Part shown: positions 35,631 to 47,427 of the stretch, piece by piece
Numbering within the stretch: position 1 is the stretch's first letter
Layout of the letters: each line of letters opens with the position of its first letter
Assembly: GCF_041296385.1 (NCBI RefSeq)
Contig: NW_027184062.1
Location: 873,001 to 937,000, forward strand
Direction of reading: 5' to 3'
DNA length: 64,000 bases
Origin: Aphelocoma coerulescens
Lineage: Eukaryota > Chordata > Aves > Passeriformes > Corvidae
Translations under genes and position numbers: made by a program
Notes under the pieces: generated by a model
What the model was told of the DNA's origin: nothing
The model's database searches: none
Seen by the model: the letters and a program-made list of their open reading frames with translations, nothing else

Positions 35631-35730
35631 GAGGGAGAGATCGGGCCAAATTGTTCGGCCAAAGTCAAGGTGACCTTTAAACCCCAAGAAGTGCTAGAGT
35701 ATCAAAGTGTGGCTTACTGCAACATATCAG
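35631..35730 (+). CDS. HYDIN: HYDIN exon 5
   Basis: The acceptor is ctttcttgttttag and the donor is atatcag/gtacag. The 100-bp open frame reads EGEIGPNCSAKVKVTF then EYQSVAYCNISG, the end of an ASH-like domain. It ends in phase 1 and joins exon 6 to form a glycine codon. Confidence 0.88.
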
Positions 35731-36449
35731 GTACAGCTCCTTTCCCCTGCTCCTCTCGCCCACAGTGAAGCCATGGTGCAAGCCCGAGCCTGTTGGGCTC
35801 CCACGTAACTGCTGGGAAGAGTCCGTGGTCAGCGGGGCAGTGCTGGCACATCCCCACTGTCCCTGCAGCTTCCAGGGAGTCTCCTGTGCAAGGCCAGGGC
35901 TCAGAGCACCTGTGTCTGGATTACTGATCCCAGAACAACCCAGGCAGTGCAGGGAGAAGCTTTCATGCCATGGCTTTGCCAGCATTTCCTCAAAGGCCAA
36001 AGAGCTACAGAGCAGAAGAGCTTTAGTGAATGAGCACTAAGTCCTTCTAGACCACTGACCTCCAGGATGGGTCCATTTTACATGGATCCATCATCAGGCA
36101 GTGGGAGCTGAGTTAGAAATGTGCTCCCTGACCCTGGATCACCTCCCACTGCCCAGACATCACCAGACCAGAGGTGGCTGAGGCCCGCAGAGCCTCGGGT
36201 GTTTGTGGAAGGACCACCCTTGGCCAGCACCTGCTTCTCTCCTGTGTGGGAATTGTCACCTTACAGCTCTCAATCTGTGGAAATAGAACACAGTGCTGAG
36301 TGTCAGAAGTTGAGGGCTTTGGCAACAGAGTCCTGTGCTGCTGGGCCACCTACAAAACCCAATGTGCCAGGTAGCAATTGCCAAACTCTTTATGAGCTTT
36401 GTGCCTTCACTGGATGGATTTCAAAGCTCCTCTAAGTGCATGGGAAGGA
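35731..36449 (+). other. HYDIN intron, nothing recognised
   Basis: No supported feature before the CR1 tail at about 36450. Confidence 0.5.
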
Positions 36450-36735
36450 ACCCATAGAATCACGTTAAGTATGTTAAGGATGGAATGGACTTTAAAGATC
36501 CCCTAGTCCCAAGCCTCCTGCCATGGGCAGGGCTATCTGCCACTAGACCAGGTAGCTCCAAGCCCCATCCAGCCTGGCTTTGAACACTTTTGGGGCTGGA
36601 ACCTCCACAAAGTCCCTGGGCAGCCTGTTCTAGTGTCTCACCACCCTCACAGTAAAAATTTCTTCCTAGTATCTAACCTAAATTTCCTTTTTTTCAGTCT
36701 GTACCCATTACTCCTTGTCCTGTCACTACAGGACA
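36450..36735 (-). mobile_element. CR1 LINE 3' tail, minus strand
   Basis: Typical CR1 3' sequence, with the 3' end to the left: catagaatcacg, then ggatggaatggactttaaagatccccta, the ccaagcctcctgccatgggcaggg block and the cctgggcagcctgttctagtg block. It is 5'-truncated near 36735. Confidence 0.85.
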
Positions 36736-36977
36736 TCAGAGATGTTTTAAACTCAGCAAACTGGTGGCTAAATTAGAAACCAGCCCAAGGAATGGGTTAG
36801 AAATTGGAAGTCAGCCCTAAGGGATATCTCCTGAGGGAAGAAAAGGGTCCATATCTTCTCTTGGAGCATCAGGAGCTGGTTGCATCCAGCTCAGAGTCAG
36901 GGACTACCATTGAGGCAGCCTGGAAAATACAGGATAACAGAGAGAATTATTGTACTGAAATGGACATCCTTCCACAG

Positions 36978-37097
36978 GCTGTGAGACCAGGCTGCCCTTG
37001 AAGCTCAGATGGGAAGGCAAAGGACCCTGGGTTGAAGTCAGCTATCATACACTGAACCTTGGGAACATATATGTCAACACACCCCACGCTCATAGAG
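36978..37097 (+). pseudogene. HYDIN: HYDIN exon 6 with apparent +1 base
   Basis: The acceptor is ccttccacag and the donor is catagag/gtgagt. The open frame reads GCETRLPLKLRWEGKGP then LNLGNIYVNTPHAH, matching the HYDIN domain that follows exon 5. With the phase 1 start set by exon 5 the 120-bp exon ends in phase 1, but exon 7 must begin in phase 0 to read VDLINKG. A single extra base near 37094 (catagag in place of catgag) would explain the mismatch. As it stands, splicing to exon 7 shifts the frame. Confidence 0.75.
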
Positions 37098-38223
37098 GTG
37101 AGTAGCAGGGTTGGGGTGGATCCTGATGCCTCCTGAGGCAGCAGCGAGCCTGGTGGACCTGTGGAATTCCTGGCAACTTGGGCAGTTGTGAGCAGGGAAT
37201 ATGTGATGTACTGCTCAAATCTGGAGGGGTCAGGAAGGCATGTCTGCTGTTCATGAAGCCCCAAACCCTGCTTTTTGGCAGCCTTCCTTGGCCATCAGCT
37301 GGGGAAAGCCTTGCCCCATGAAAGCAACACTGGGTCAAAAAGCTGCATGTGCAGAGGCTTTTGTTCCAGTCCCAGACACAAATCAGCTTTGTGCTCAGGC
37401 TGTCCAAAAGCAGCTGGAACAAACTGGCTGCATTTGAGTTCGAGTCCATTGAAAACAGTCCAGTGCCTCCTGCCTATTCCTGGCAGTCGGAGGAAAGCCA
37501 TCCACTCTCCTGGCTCAGCACTGGTCAAGGGGGCTTGGGAGTGCTTTCTCTTGCTGAACAGTCCCTCACCACACTTCAGCCTTGGTGCATCTCTGGCTTT
37601 AGAAAAAGTGTTCCTGGAAATAAAGTAAAGGAATTTTCTACCTATTTGCCTCCACCCCAATATTGTCAAGTTTGCAAAACAAAAAAACAAAAAAACCAAA
37701 GAGAGCAACTGAAATAGGTAGGAAATGAGGTACTACATCATGCCAGACACTTTCAAAAGCTTGGCTGTGGAAGGAAAAGGTGGTGATGGTCTATACAGTT
37801 TCATGCTGGTGCCTCATTGTTTATCAACGAATTGTTTCCGTGATCTGAGAAAAGGCGAATGAGTAGATGGTACTGTTGGAGCTGTGCTAACCGGGGCAGC
37901 AGCAGCAGCTCTGTGGTGATTCACTACGCAGCTGCAATCACCTCATGTTGCTCCCAGGGCCAGGTCTGAATGAGCTTGGTGATGCTGACCAGAGGCGGAC
38001 TGCTCTGGGATAACCCCAGGGTGACTCTGGTTATGTGAAGTTACCATTGCTTTGCATGAAAACCCAAAGGCAGAACTTGTCCTGTTGTATTTTTTTGTCT
38101 TCTGTCGTTCAGCAGCAGAAAGCATCTTCTGCCCTTTCCAGGTGTCAGTTGCTTCATTAGAAAATAACTCCCAAGAAGGGAAGATTCCACATGTAGTTCC
38201 ATTTTGCTTTCTTGCTGCTGCAG
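37098..38223 (+). other. HYDIN intron, nothing recognised
   Basis: No supported feature. Open frames on both strands around 37240-37720 do not correspond to a protein I recognise and lack conserved motifs. Confidence 0.5.
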
Positions 38224-38447
38224 GTGGATCTGATTAACAAGGGCCCTACTGATGCTCACTTCACCTTCATGCCTCCAACTGCACACGTGGCCTACTGCTT
38301 CGAGCTTGCGCCCAGGAAGGACATCATTGCACCAGACGAGAGACAGACTATTCAGATCTCCTTAAAAGCCACCCTGTTGGGGATGTTTGATGAAGAATTC
38401 GAGTTCAGTGTGGCTGGATCTCCTATGCCTGCAGCACTGAGAATCAA
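38224..38447 (+). CDS. HYDIN: HYDIN exon 7
   Basis: The acceptor is cttgctgctgcag and the donor is aatcaa/gtaagg. The 224-bp frame reads VDLINKGPTDAHFTFMPP, then IIAPDERQTIQISLKA and FEFSVAGSPMPAALRI, a nearly complete ASH-like beta domain. It is intact and ends in phase 2, compatible with exon 8. Confidence 0.92.
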
Positions 38448-40345
38448 GTAAGGAGTCTGGGAGCTTGGTGGGCACATCTGTAGCTGACTCTGGGACATCC
38501 CCCACTTACCTCATTTTGGGGTGGAGCAGAGAAAAAAGGTGTTTCCTGAGGTCATAATCTCTGCTCTGATCCTGACATTGCCTTAGTGTGAGGATGCCTG
38601 CTGCCCTGTGTGGGTACCCAGGAGCTGGAGTGACTCCTCCCTGCAGGGATCTCCCTCTGCCTTGAACCATGGCAGGCAGTGGGATGGATCAGCTTTGGGC
38701 AGTAGCTGCTCCGGCATGTCCCACCTGAATAACAGCCAGCAAGGCCTCCAGGGCTTTGGAGATGGGCCAGCCTGGGTGATTGTGCGCCAGAAGCAGCATT
38801 TTAAAATCCTCTGATAATAATTGGTCCTAATGGGGCAGCAGCAGCCTCACCTCAGCTCTCATGCTCATGCATGGAGACAGGCTGAGCTCCCAACTCGTGT
38901 GCAGAGAGTGCTCTGGTACCTCCTTTCCACAGCCAGGAAAGGGCTGGTGTGGGACAGGGAACTCTGCAGCAGGGACTGTCACAAGAACTTGGCCTTCATT
39001 CCATGGGCTGGTGCCATTGCAAGAGATAATCCTTGCCTAGCAAAAGGGAGAAGGGGTGATAATAGGGGAGGCAGAGCTCACGTCTCAGAACCACAGCAGT
39101 GTGAGGGCTTGTCCCTGCTAGCCTGAGCCATGTGCGGGTGGGATAATGTAGTGTAAGCAGGAAAGCTGATGCTGGCTGCTCTGGAGCTTTGGAGCTAGGC
39201 TGCTGCTGTTGGGGGGCACTGGGTTAAGGCAGTAAAGAAATGAAAGCAATCTGCAGTTGATTGTACCTTGTATCGATAAGGGAAAATGGATGAAAGAGAA
39301 CAAGAAGGTTATTACTAAGCGAGAGACAAGTGGTAAGTAGGTCTGCCCATAGTAGAGAAACAATTCTGCTGGCTTTGTTTTTGGAGGAAAAGTGCTGGGT
39401 TTTTATTTTGGAAATCAAGAGGGAACCTTTTAACATCAAATAATTGATTCTCCTCTGTCCCTCCCCCAAACAGGTCATGGGCTGTTATTGCATAAGCAGC
39501 TTTCTCCTTGAGCAAGGCGTCTCTTGTTGACATGTGTAGAGCAGAGCCAATGGCAGTCCTGTGAATACAATAGAAGGCACAGTTCACTGGTGCTTGATTT
39601 TTAACCAGAAGCTAGAGTGGGCATTGATTGGCATCAACCATGAAATAAACTTGTGAGTGTTGCTTCAAGTGCTGATTTCAATGGGTGTTGGTGACTTTTG
39701 GAGCCTGTGTCTGCTGAGTTCAAGGGCAGGTGAGGTGGTGTGGTAGATTGAGGACACCCATGTTTGGTTGTTTAAACCATTGCTCTTGGCTGTGTCAGCT
39801 GATGCACTGGGGACAAGCTGGTCCTTTCCTCTTAAGATTCATCTGTTCACTGTGTAGGATTGCTGCTGCTCTTTTCAGAAGATGTTTGGGGCTCCCCTGG
39901 CTTCATGTCTCAAAACTCTGTCTGTAATTACTGTGTGGGTCCTGAGAAAGCTCCATGGAAACACCAGTTACAGCTAAGAAGTGGCAAATCAGGGAAGCTG
40001 TGGCTGGAAAGGCTGGTTACAGAAGTCCATCACATTTCAGATGGGGAAACTGGCACAGAGCCATGTCTGGGTGTGTGTTCAGGGTCCTTCGTGGGACCAG
40101 CAGCAACTCCAGGGCACTTCCTGCCTGCCCTGTGCCCAAAGCCCCATCAGGGGCTGTTGGCTGCTGACCACTTGGCTTTGGCTGCCTCCTGTCCACATGG
40201 ACACTGTGCTGAGCAAATGGTGGTGTGTTGGTTTGAAACCCATGGTGCCCCTGACACCAGGTTTTCTGCCCCTGAGCCACGACAGGCGGATGCTTTGCAA
40301 TTCCCTTTAACCAAGCCATTGCCTCCTCTGTCCTTGTTATCGCAG
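38448..40345 (+). other. HYDIN intron, nothing recognised
   Basis: Open frames are present, but none has a recognisable domain or flanking splice signals that fit the HYDIN frame. Confidence 0.5.
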
Positions 40346-40413
40346 GGGGTGCATTGATGGACCGAATTTACACTTGGACGTCAAAGAGATCGACTTTGGT
40401 GACATTGCCTTTG
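40346..40413 (+). CDS. HYDIN: HYDIN exon 8
   Basis: The acceptor is ccttgttatcgcag and the donor is cctttg/gtgagt. The short 68-bp frame reads GCIDGPNLHLDVKEIDFGD and ends IAFG. It joins exon 9 in phase 1 across an 18.7-kb intron, completing FG-LPYTKNF, a typical HYDIN motif. Confidence 0.88.
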
Positions 40414-40613
40414 GTGAGTGTTCCCTGGGCTTGGATGCAGTGTGAGGGGTCTGTGCATTCCAAAATTGAGCACGTAAGAGCATCCATCACTCACGTTCTG
40501 CCTCTTCAGGGTGTGAACTGCAGGGCTGCTGGTGCCTCAGGTAGCATTTTGCCATCGTCAGATCAAATAGAACCAAGGAATAGAATGTCGGTATGTTCTG
40601 GTGTGTCTCTGTC

Positions 40614-41290
40614 CTGGTTTAAAAGACAGATGTCTGCCAAGAAAGGCAGGAATCTTCATGGAATGGAAAGATGACCCCCTCCCTCCAAATTATTGTACCT
40701 TTGAAATTACAGGGCTTCCAGGCAAACATCTGGGAAAAGGAATAACAGGTCTTTACTAGAATAGATCAGGACAGCACAAACAACAACACAATAACAGAAG
40801 ATTCCAACCCACCGAGTACTGTGTTTTCCTTTGGGTGTGATTATGATCCCAGGCAGGAGGAGCTGTTGATTCTGGTAGGGCAGTGATCCTCTCCCAGCTG
40901 GCATCGGCAGGGAAGGAAGCGGGGAAATCACTCCTTTTGCAAACTCAGGGGCAGCAGGCGATCTCGGCACTGCTGAACAGCAGCAGGCAGGAGGGGGGAA
41001 GGCAGGCAGGTTCGATCGTAGTGCCGAGTTGCAGTGTAGCGGAGTCCCGGGGCCGAGCACACAAGCTCCTGCAGCACCACGTGGCCGACCTTCCCGATCC
41101 CTGAGAGGAAGGAACGAAAGGTCCGCTCCCTGCGAAATCTCAGGTCCGAGTTCACAACCGCTCGTGGCATCACACCACAATTCCTGAAAAACCCCGAACG
41201 CAAAAGCCCACCCCCACAGCCAAAATCCTCCAAAACCTCTATCCCCCTTCCCAGACCAAGGGAAAAATTTGCTACGAAGCCTGAACTCAT
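40614..41290 (-). mobile_element. solo LTR related to the inner ERV-L LTR
   Basis: It starts tgtctctgtcctggtttaaaagacag and continues with gtctgccaagaaaggcagg, ggaaaaggaataacaggtctttacta and acaacaacacaataacag. These match in order the beginning of the ERV-L LTRs at 48327 and 54756 (tgtctcggtttgaaagacagg, gtctgctaaggaaggcag, gaataacagttctttacta). The right boundary and target duplication are not clear. Confidence 0.75.
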
Positions 41291-42466
41291 AACAATGAAG
41301 TTCATGAACTTTTTAAAGAAAATTCATTGCCTTCCTGAGCTGCTTCTTCCCCTCCCTGCATCAGCACTGAGGCACTTGTTAAGCTGCCTTTTGAATAAAT
41401 GAAACAAGAAAGGCAGCAGGTAGAAACATGTTTCTGTAATAGGAGATTCATCCTGCTTGATCCAATTTCATTCCTAAGGTCCCTTCAGCTGAAGGCAGCT
41501 GTTGTGTCTTTGCTTCTTTTCAACTGTTGTCTGCATGTGGTGACCTCAGCCTCGTTTGAGGTTGTGACATCTGTGTTTGTCCTTTTTGTGCCCCTCTGCC
41601 TGTGTGCTGGAGTCACTGCTGGAGCCGGCAATGGTCACTGTTGATGGGCACGGAGGAGCTCTGGGCTGTGCCTGCTGTTGGTTTTTCCCCCCCACCTGTG
41701 TTCAAATGACTCTTGGTGAGAAGCCCGGGGAGAAGTCTCCTCTCCACAGAGCTGGCCAGCCAAGCCAGATGTCCACTGCAGAGCAGGTTGTGGCTGGTGT
41801 TTGCGCTCTGGGGGGCCACCCCCACCATGCATGGCTGTATCTCTGGCTTTCCAGTATGGAAAGCAAATCTCAGAGCTGAAGTGGGGTAAACCCTTGCAGG
41901 CAGCAATCACAGTGAGCAGCATGGGTGTGATGTCCCCATTTGTTGGGTAAGGTGCGATATGGTTCCTAACTGCGAATCTTGAAGAAAGGCTCAGGTTTGT
42001 CTCCAGTGGAGTGGGCCTGAGCTGTCACGTGCTCAGGCCCAAACCAAGAGATGCCTTAAGGATCCTGCAGAGAGAAACTGCATTAGGGTGCTTTGCAACA
42101 CGTTCTGTTTCCTGATTCCATCCTCACTTTCTTTTGCTGTAGCTTCTTCTCAATGACAGCTCATTGCTGATACATCTTGATAACAGTGGCAGTGTTGGCA
42201 GACTTAGCAGGGAATTTTACAGCTTGAATTTTCAGAGGTAAGTGCTCAGTCTGGGTGCACACTCATCAGTGAGAAATAACTGGTGCTGGTTTGGAGCAGG
42301 TGAGGGAGCTTCTCCCCATGTGAAAGAGAGAAACTTGTGGTGTTCAGCAGGGCTAAGAGTGGGCATTTTCAAGGCAGCAGTCTGGGATCAGTGTCAAAGG
42401 GAACTGAGTGACGATTAATTCCTCATGCAGCTGCTCGGTGAGCTGTAGTTCAGATAACAAAAAGCT
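41291..42466 (+). other. HYDIN intron segment, nothing recognised
   Basis: No supported feature. A splice-bounded stretch at 42143-42237 was considered as an exon and rejected. Confidence 0.5.
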
Positions 42467-42472
42467 GAACTC

Positions 42473-42841
42473 AATAGCCAGAGATCTGCCAGGATGAACC
42501 ACGCTTCTCATAGAGATATGATGGAACTCCTTTTATTCTATTGTCAGTCCCATAGTTATACTCTAATTCCCCAAGCACGCATAAGCAAGCTCCATACTAT
42601 TGGATTACAGCTACTGTTCACATGGCCTTTAATAGCAAGCGATTGGTTAGAGATTAATATGCACGCGACTAACTAACATAAGTCTTCCTCTCTCTGTGGT
42701 CAGCATCGCCCTCCCCAACATCCTGTTGGCTTGCCACATCAGCATTGCTCCTCTCTTTTTTCCTTAGTCAAGGACAGTTCACTAATATAGCTTGGATTGT
42801 GCACGTATACATGTCCCTGTTCACTCAGCCATTTCTCTACA
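42473..42841 (-). repeat. 3' LTR of class II provirus
   Basis: It is nearly identical to 58683-59051 over all 369 bp, with about a dozen substitutions by eye. On the minus strand it starts TGTAGAGAAATGG and ends GGCTATT. It is preceded on the minus strand by a polypurine tract (complement of 42842-42860, attccccctttttcttctt). Confidence 0.9.
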
Positions 42842-43749
42842 ATTCCCCCTTTTTCTTCTTGCACAAGCCAAGCTCGATGAACAACTTTCTCTAAAGCTTT
42901 CCATATGCACCCCAAAACACAGCAAATTATTATTGCCACAATTACTAGTGTAGCTAGCAGACGTAATCCTTCTTGAACCAGATTTCCTAACCATCCTGTC
43001 AGACTGAGTGAGGACAGCCACTCAGAGAAGCTGTCTGTATGGATCTGTATCTTCTGAAAAGCATCTTGCAGTTCTGAGAGCTGTCGATGGATACTCTGGG
43101 AATGGTCTGATAGGTTCATACAACACATACCTTCAAACTCTTTGCAACCATGGCCGCGAGCTAGCAATAAAAAATCAATCACAGCTTGATTTTGTAGTAC
43201 AGCATGCCTAATGCTATCTACATCAGTTGAAAGCTCATTTAATATATGGGAAGTCCTATTAAATTCCTTTTCTGACCAACAGGCCAACTTTTTCAGATTG
43301 TTATAGCCATGAGCTACAGCACCCCCTGGGTTAAAAATAGCCAATGGTATAAACGCACTCAAACTCATAATGTTTACCTTATCATTACAATCTTTATCAA
43401 ATGTGGAAACACTACGCTGGTATCTATTCCACATCCTACTTTTCCAACTTTTCGATGCCGTAATGTTTTTCCGTGCTCGTATAGAAGGGGCAAACATAGT
43501 TAGCTTTCCCAGGTAGGAAGGACCCCCAATCAGACTATGTGGAATCCCATTCCATGCTCTATCTCCGCATATCAAAAACACTCCAGGAGGTAAAATCTTT
43601 CCTCCAGTTGTGTCAATAGACTCAGCTCCTCCCAATGTGGCCGGCACGTTCCAGCCTGGATGGAGTGTCCTGATACATTCTGTTTCCATGGAAAGGAGCC
43701 TATGCCCTGTCGTGCCTGGTAGTCCTCTGTCCGTTTCTCGCGCTTTCAC
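42739..43749 (-). pseudogene. env: env, transmembrane part (class II provirus)
   Basis: This 336-codon open frame covers the end of the surface subunit and the transmembrane subunit. It shows a run of small/hydrophobic residues near residue 150, heptad-like helices, a C-x6-CC motif near residue 208, a hydrophobic membrane anchor at about residues 265-290 and a cytoplasmic tail whose stop lies inside the 3' LTR, as is usual. The C-x6-CC motif is the gamma-type arrangement found also in type D betaretroviruses. The frame itself is open here, but the surface-subunit coding is separated from it by an LTR-like insertion and breaks. Confidence 0.8.
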
Positions 43750-43750
43750 T

Positions 43751-44122
43751 TGTCGGAGGAAAATAACTTTAAGGGATGGGACTATGCAACTGCACGAATT
43801 TATTGTTTAAAATAACAAACGCATCAGTCGAGGCGTGAGATTTTACAACACCTCCGAGTAATGGCGACTAGTCACAAGATTTAGGGTTACATCGTAATTT
43901 ATAACTTTCTAATCCAATAGATACTTAAAACGACATTTTGTTTTAGATTAATGACCTATCACCTGTGGCACTCCTCACTGCATTGCAGCTATGTCTTGAC
44001 CAATAACTTCTCATGTCACGTACACACAGTTGTCTCTCTTGTACCATCTACATTCTTAACTTAAGCTATATAAAATCACACTATTATATTTTAAAACCCT
44101 TCCCCAAAACACCCAGTGTACA
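43751..44122 (-). mobile_element. probable solo LTR inside env
   Basis: On the minus strand it would start TGTACACTGGGTG and end CCTCCGACA. It carries a TATA-like ttatatagc and, later, an aataaattc signal in the correct order. It lies between two env-like blocks. I did not find a matching target duplication, so the edges are uncertain. Confidence 0.55.
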
Positions 44123-44236
44123 ATTTTACTTATAATGAGAGGAACACAAGTTTGTAATCCTTTTGCTTAAAGTCCACAAATCTCTGTCAATTAAGCCAGA
44201 CCTAGTCTCTTCCAGGGTTGTAAATCAAAGCCTCCT

Positions 44237-44810
44237 TTAATTGCAGGAGTTTCTACTCGTCTGTCTCCCACAGTCCTCCCAAGGATCTCCATAGGAGAAA
44301 ACCCCAGACCCATTGGCATATTGCATTGGAGGCACCACATTGGAACAGTTGGTCCATGGTGTTACGTTAACAAGAGTACTGGGAAGAAGGGACCCATAAA
44401 GCTGTAGCTCTTGAAGAGGCAAGGTTGCATTTTTTGTTAAATTGGCAATAATACGGGTTTGCTGCAAGGAGTGCCAATAACTAGACCAACAGCCTAAGCA
44501 CTCACCCCAGTTTCTTTTGTTTTGCATTTGTTGCTCCACTTCTTCATTGATTTTCCCTATATCTGTCACCCATTTTTGAAATGTGTCCTCGAGTGAGATC
44601 CATGGCATGCCAATTAGACGTGCGAAATGGATCTGCTGCCGATGCCACGGCCAGACAGAAGTCTGTCTGGTTCGCCTGGTGAGCCCATGTTACCCACACA
44701 TTTTCTCTTTCTGACACTGAAGTTATCACAGCTTTACTCAGGGTGAAAGTACTTGAGAGGAGGAGCCATGTAGGGCACCATGCCTGGGTTACAGTGGTCT
44801 TTTTACTCAC
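44237..44810 (-). pseudogene. env: env surface-subunit remnant (class II provirus)
   Basis: Overlapping open frames (44810-44544 and 44608-44237) contain several Asn-x-Ser/Thr sites and spaced cysteines and tryptophans. They lie upstream of the transmembrane part in transcription order. A hydrophobic stretch near the start of the first frame resembles a signal peptide. They are in different frames, so at least one frameshift is present. Confidence 0.6.
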
Positions 44811-44855
44811 TTACAGACGTCTGATGGCTTCCTTCCCTGCCCACACTTCCAAGCT

Positions 44856-45287
44856 TCATACAAACTCATGTGGATCCCTGAATGAGCTAACTCTTATCTG
44901 TTGTGGTGGAATTCCAAACACAATAGATGCACACTGCCTAAAACTTCTTGTCTCAGGCACTTGATAACATTCTCCGCATAAACTACCTCGCTCATCTACA
45001 TTCCAAGTTCCCCTAGTAAGCTCTTCCCCACAGCCCCCACAGCACAAGCGCAAGCACAAGCTATTATAACAGCATAAACAATTTTTGCAGCGATTAGCAT
45101 GCACACTTGCTGACTGTTCCCAGACTCCGAGTGGTCGTACAAATGTGAGGTCGTCGGCCACCAAGCAAAGGTTCACTTCCCAAAGGTTGGGAACATCTGC
45201 TGTACATGCCACGTCCTGGCTCAGTTGCTCATGCACTCGCTGGAGCCGCTTTTGTCGACAGCGGGACTGGGAGCAGGCTTGGTCCAT
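44856..45287 (-). pseudogene. env leader region, cysteine-rich frame
   Basis: The 143-codon open frame follows the integrase C-terminus. Its first ~35 residues are basic and polar and the middle has a dense cysteine cluster (CKNCLCC then CCGGCGEE). By position it is the env leader or an overlapping accessory frame. I do not recognise a specific domain. Confidence 0.4.
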
Positions 45288-46088
45288 CTGCTAGGAACCC
45301 ATATTGGTCCGGTATCTGTAGAAACACAGCTATAACCTCGATCGTTAAATAACAATGGAGCTGCCCCCCCCCATTGTCCCATCCATGGGTCTTTATAACA
45401 AATTTGTACCCCTGGGGTGGCTTGTAACCTAATACGTGCGACTACGGGGGGGCTGTTCGGCATCTCCTGCCAAACTCAAAAAATTTAGAGTGAACAGTAC
45501 CTGTTGCAGCCTAATTACAGGATCCGTTTGCTCGGTACCCTTCTGTTTAGCTAAATACTCCTTGATTGTCCGATGGGCCCGTTCTTCAATAGCCTGTCCT
45601 GTAGACACATGAGGAATGCCGGTACTATGCTTTAACACCCCATAGCTGTAAAAACTTTCGCACTCGATCCCCCACGTAAGCAGGCCCATGATCAGTTTTT
45701 AAGGAGTCTGGTATACCCATGATGGCAAAACATGCAGTTAGGTGGCGAATCACATGGATTGCCTTCTCTCCTGCCTGTGCAGTAGCCCATTATCATTTTA
45801 GAAAAGGGATCTACAGTGACATGCATGTATTTTAAACGCCCGAATTCAGGCACGTTTGACATCCATCTGCCACAGTTCGCACGCCTGCAGCCCTCTTGGG
45901 TTCACTCCGAGGCCTAAACTTGAGCCGTGCTGGCTGCACTGTGGGCAGGCCCTCACAATCCTGTGTGCATCAGTGTTGGTAACGCGGAACTGTCTTTGCA
46001 AGGCCTTTGTGGATTGGTGGAACATAGCATGACTGTTATGGGCTGCTGCAAAAGAGTCCTGAGGTGCCTTCAATAGTGGGCTAACCAA
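45221..46088 (-). pseudogene. pol: integrase remnant (class II provirus)
   Basis: The frame at 46088-45846 contains a zinc-binding H-x4-H (HNSHAMFH region) and C-x2-C (CPQC) pattern and the start of the catalytic core (WQMDV). The frame at 45689-45429 continues the core with an EERAHRTIKEYL helix holding the expected glutamate. The frame at 45463-45221 has the DNA-binding C-terminal domain (a YKDPWMGQW block). Frame changes at about 45840 and 45460 and stops between them make it inactive. Confidence 0.8.
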
Positions 46089-46173
46089 GGCATTGGCTCA
46101 GGTATTGCCTTCGCCTAATCCTCAGTCAGAGAGGTGACTTCTGATGTGCAGTATACTGCATGGCTCAGTCCGA

Positions 46174-47394
46174 TCATACTTGCCACACTTCAAAGAACAA
46201 CTGTCCAAGTTGTGGGTTGCTGGGTGGTTTAATCAAAGCATCCTTGATTCTCATCACTACATCCACCACGTATAATGAATTGGATACCACATTCAATGGT
46301 TCTGTTCTCCACTGTATTAGTGCCCACGCTACTGCAGCTAATTCAAGTGTCTGTAAAGAGTCCTGATCAGTTCCATACACCAGGTGATGCTTCCATGTGG
46401 TCCCCTCTAGCCACATGCAGGCAGCTTTTCTACTTTGTTTGCCTGCATCAGTAAATACCGTACGTCCCTCTACAGGACGCTTGGACACCTTTGCAGTCTC
46501 AAGCCATAGTTGTTTTCCTAACATTTGGAGTCGTGCATCCTTTGGGTACCGATCAATAACATCTCCGGGGTAGGCCAGTAACGCCACTTGTAGCGGTTCA
46601 GAGTGTTGTAACATCCATTCTTTCGACTCTGCTTTCAGAGGTAAAGCTATGAATGCAGGTTCCATAGCACCAATTTTAAGAGTCCTAGTCCTGGCTTTGC
46701 AAATCAAGTGGGCAATTGCCGCTGTTCTGGCCCAAATGCTCATTGGAGGTGTGTGCGACGTAAACACCCATTCCAATAGGGCAAATTTGTCATCTGGAGT
46801 TTTCAGTCGCTTTGTTGTTGCTTTGTCGGGTGCTTGTGTTTGTTGCTGTTGTCGCTGCAGCCTGGCACTACAGATTGTGTTATCAACAGGGTCATTTCCC
46901 CCCTTTTCCTTTTGCCAGGCCGGCCACTGACAGAGCATTGCAAAAGGGGAAGCCTCTTGGTTAAATACAAGCACCCCTATGGGTTCATCTGGGAAGCAGT
47001 GATCAGCAAAGGCACCTGTTATCTTGTTCCCAAGATGCTGCAAACAGCAGCGCTGGTCGTCGCTAAGCTGGACAGGGCATTGAGGAGAGGTACCGTGTAA
47101 TAGGGGCATTAGTGGAGCTATTTCATCATTCCGGAGCCCTGTTATGTTGCAGACCCATTGTAAGTCACCAGTTACGGTCTGAGCATCGTGTAGGCTGGTG
47201 ACATCAGTGGCAAGAGTAACTTTTTGAGGGTGTACAGAGCTAGAGGTAAGCACCCATCCAAAATACTTCCAGGGGCTTGATTGTTTCACTTTTTCTGGTG
47301 CCACTATAAGATCTCTGTTCTGTAGCAACTGAGTGATGTAAGAAACATCTTCATCAGTAAAGGGTTGTTGCCGACAAAACAGAATATCGTCCAT
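46174..47394 (-). pseudogene. pol: reverse transcriptase thumb/connection and RNase H (class II provirus)
   Basis: This 406-codon frame opens with the MDDIL of the polymerase active site. Thumb and connection follow to about residue 270, then an RNase H domain with a VFTDAGKQS motif near residue 313 and an LELAAVAWAL helix containing the second catalytic residue. It is separated from the preceding polymerase frame by one in-frame TGA at about 47428. Confidence 0.85.
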
Positions 47395-47427
47395 ATAATG
47401 GTAGATGATGGTGGCAGAAAAGTGCTC

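Noticed and set aside
37349..37717. Overlapping open frames on both strands in the exon 6-7 intron
   Set aside because: No known domain, comparable frames on the opposite strand and no splice signals in HYDIN phase.
40707..41180. Minus-strand 157-codon frame as a gene
   Set aside because: It lies in an LTR related to the ERV-L family; the GC-rich LTR section gives similar open frames in the other copies.
42143..42237. Extra HYDIN exon between exons 8 and 9
   Set aside because: It has tag and gtaagt borders, but from the phase set by exon 8 it meets TGA within five codons, and exon 8 joins exon 9 directly in phase with the expected HYDIN sequence.
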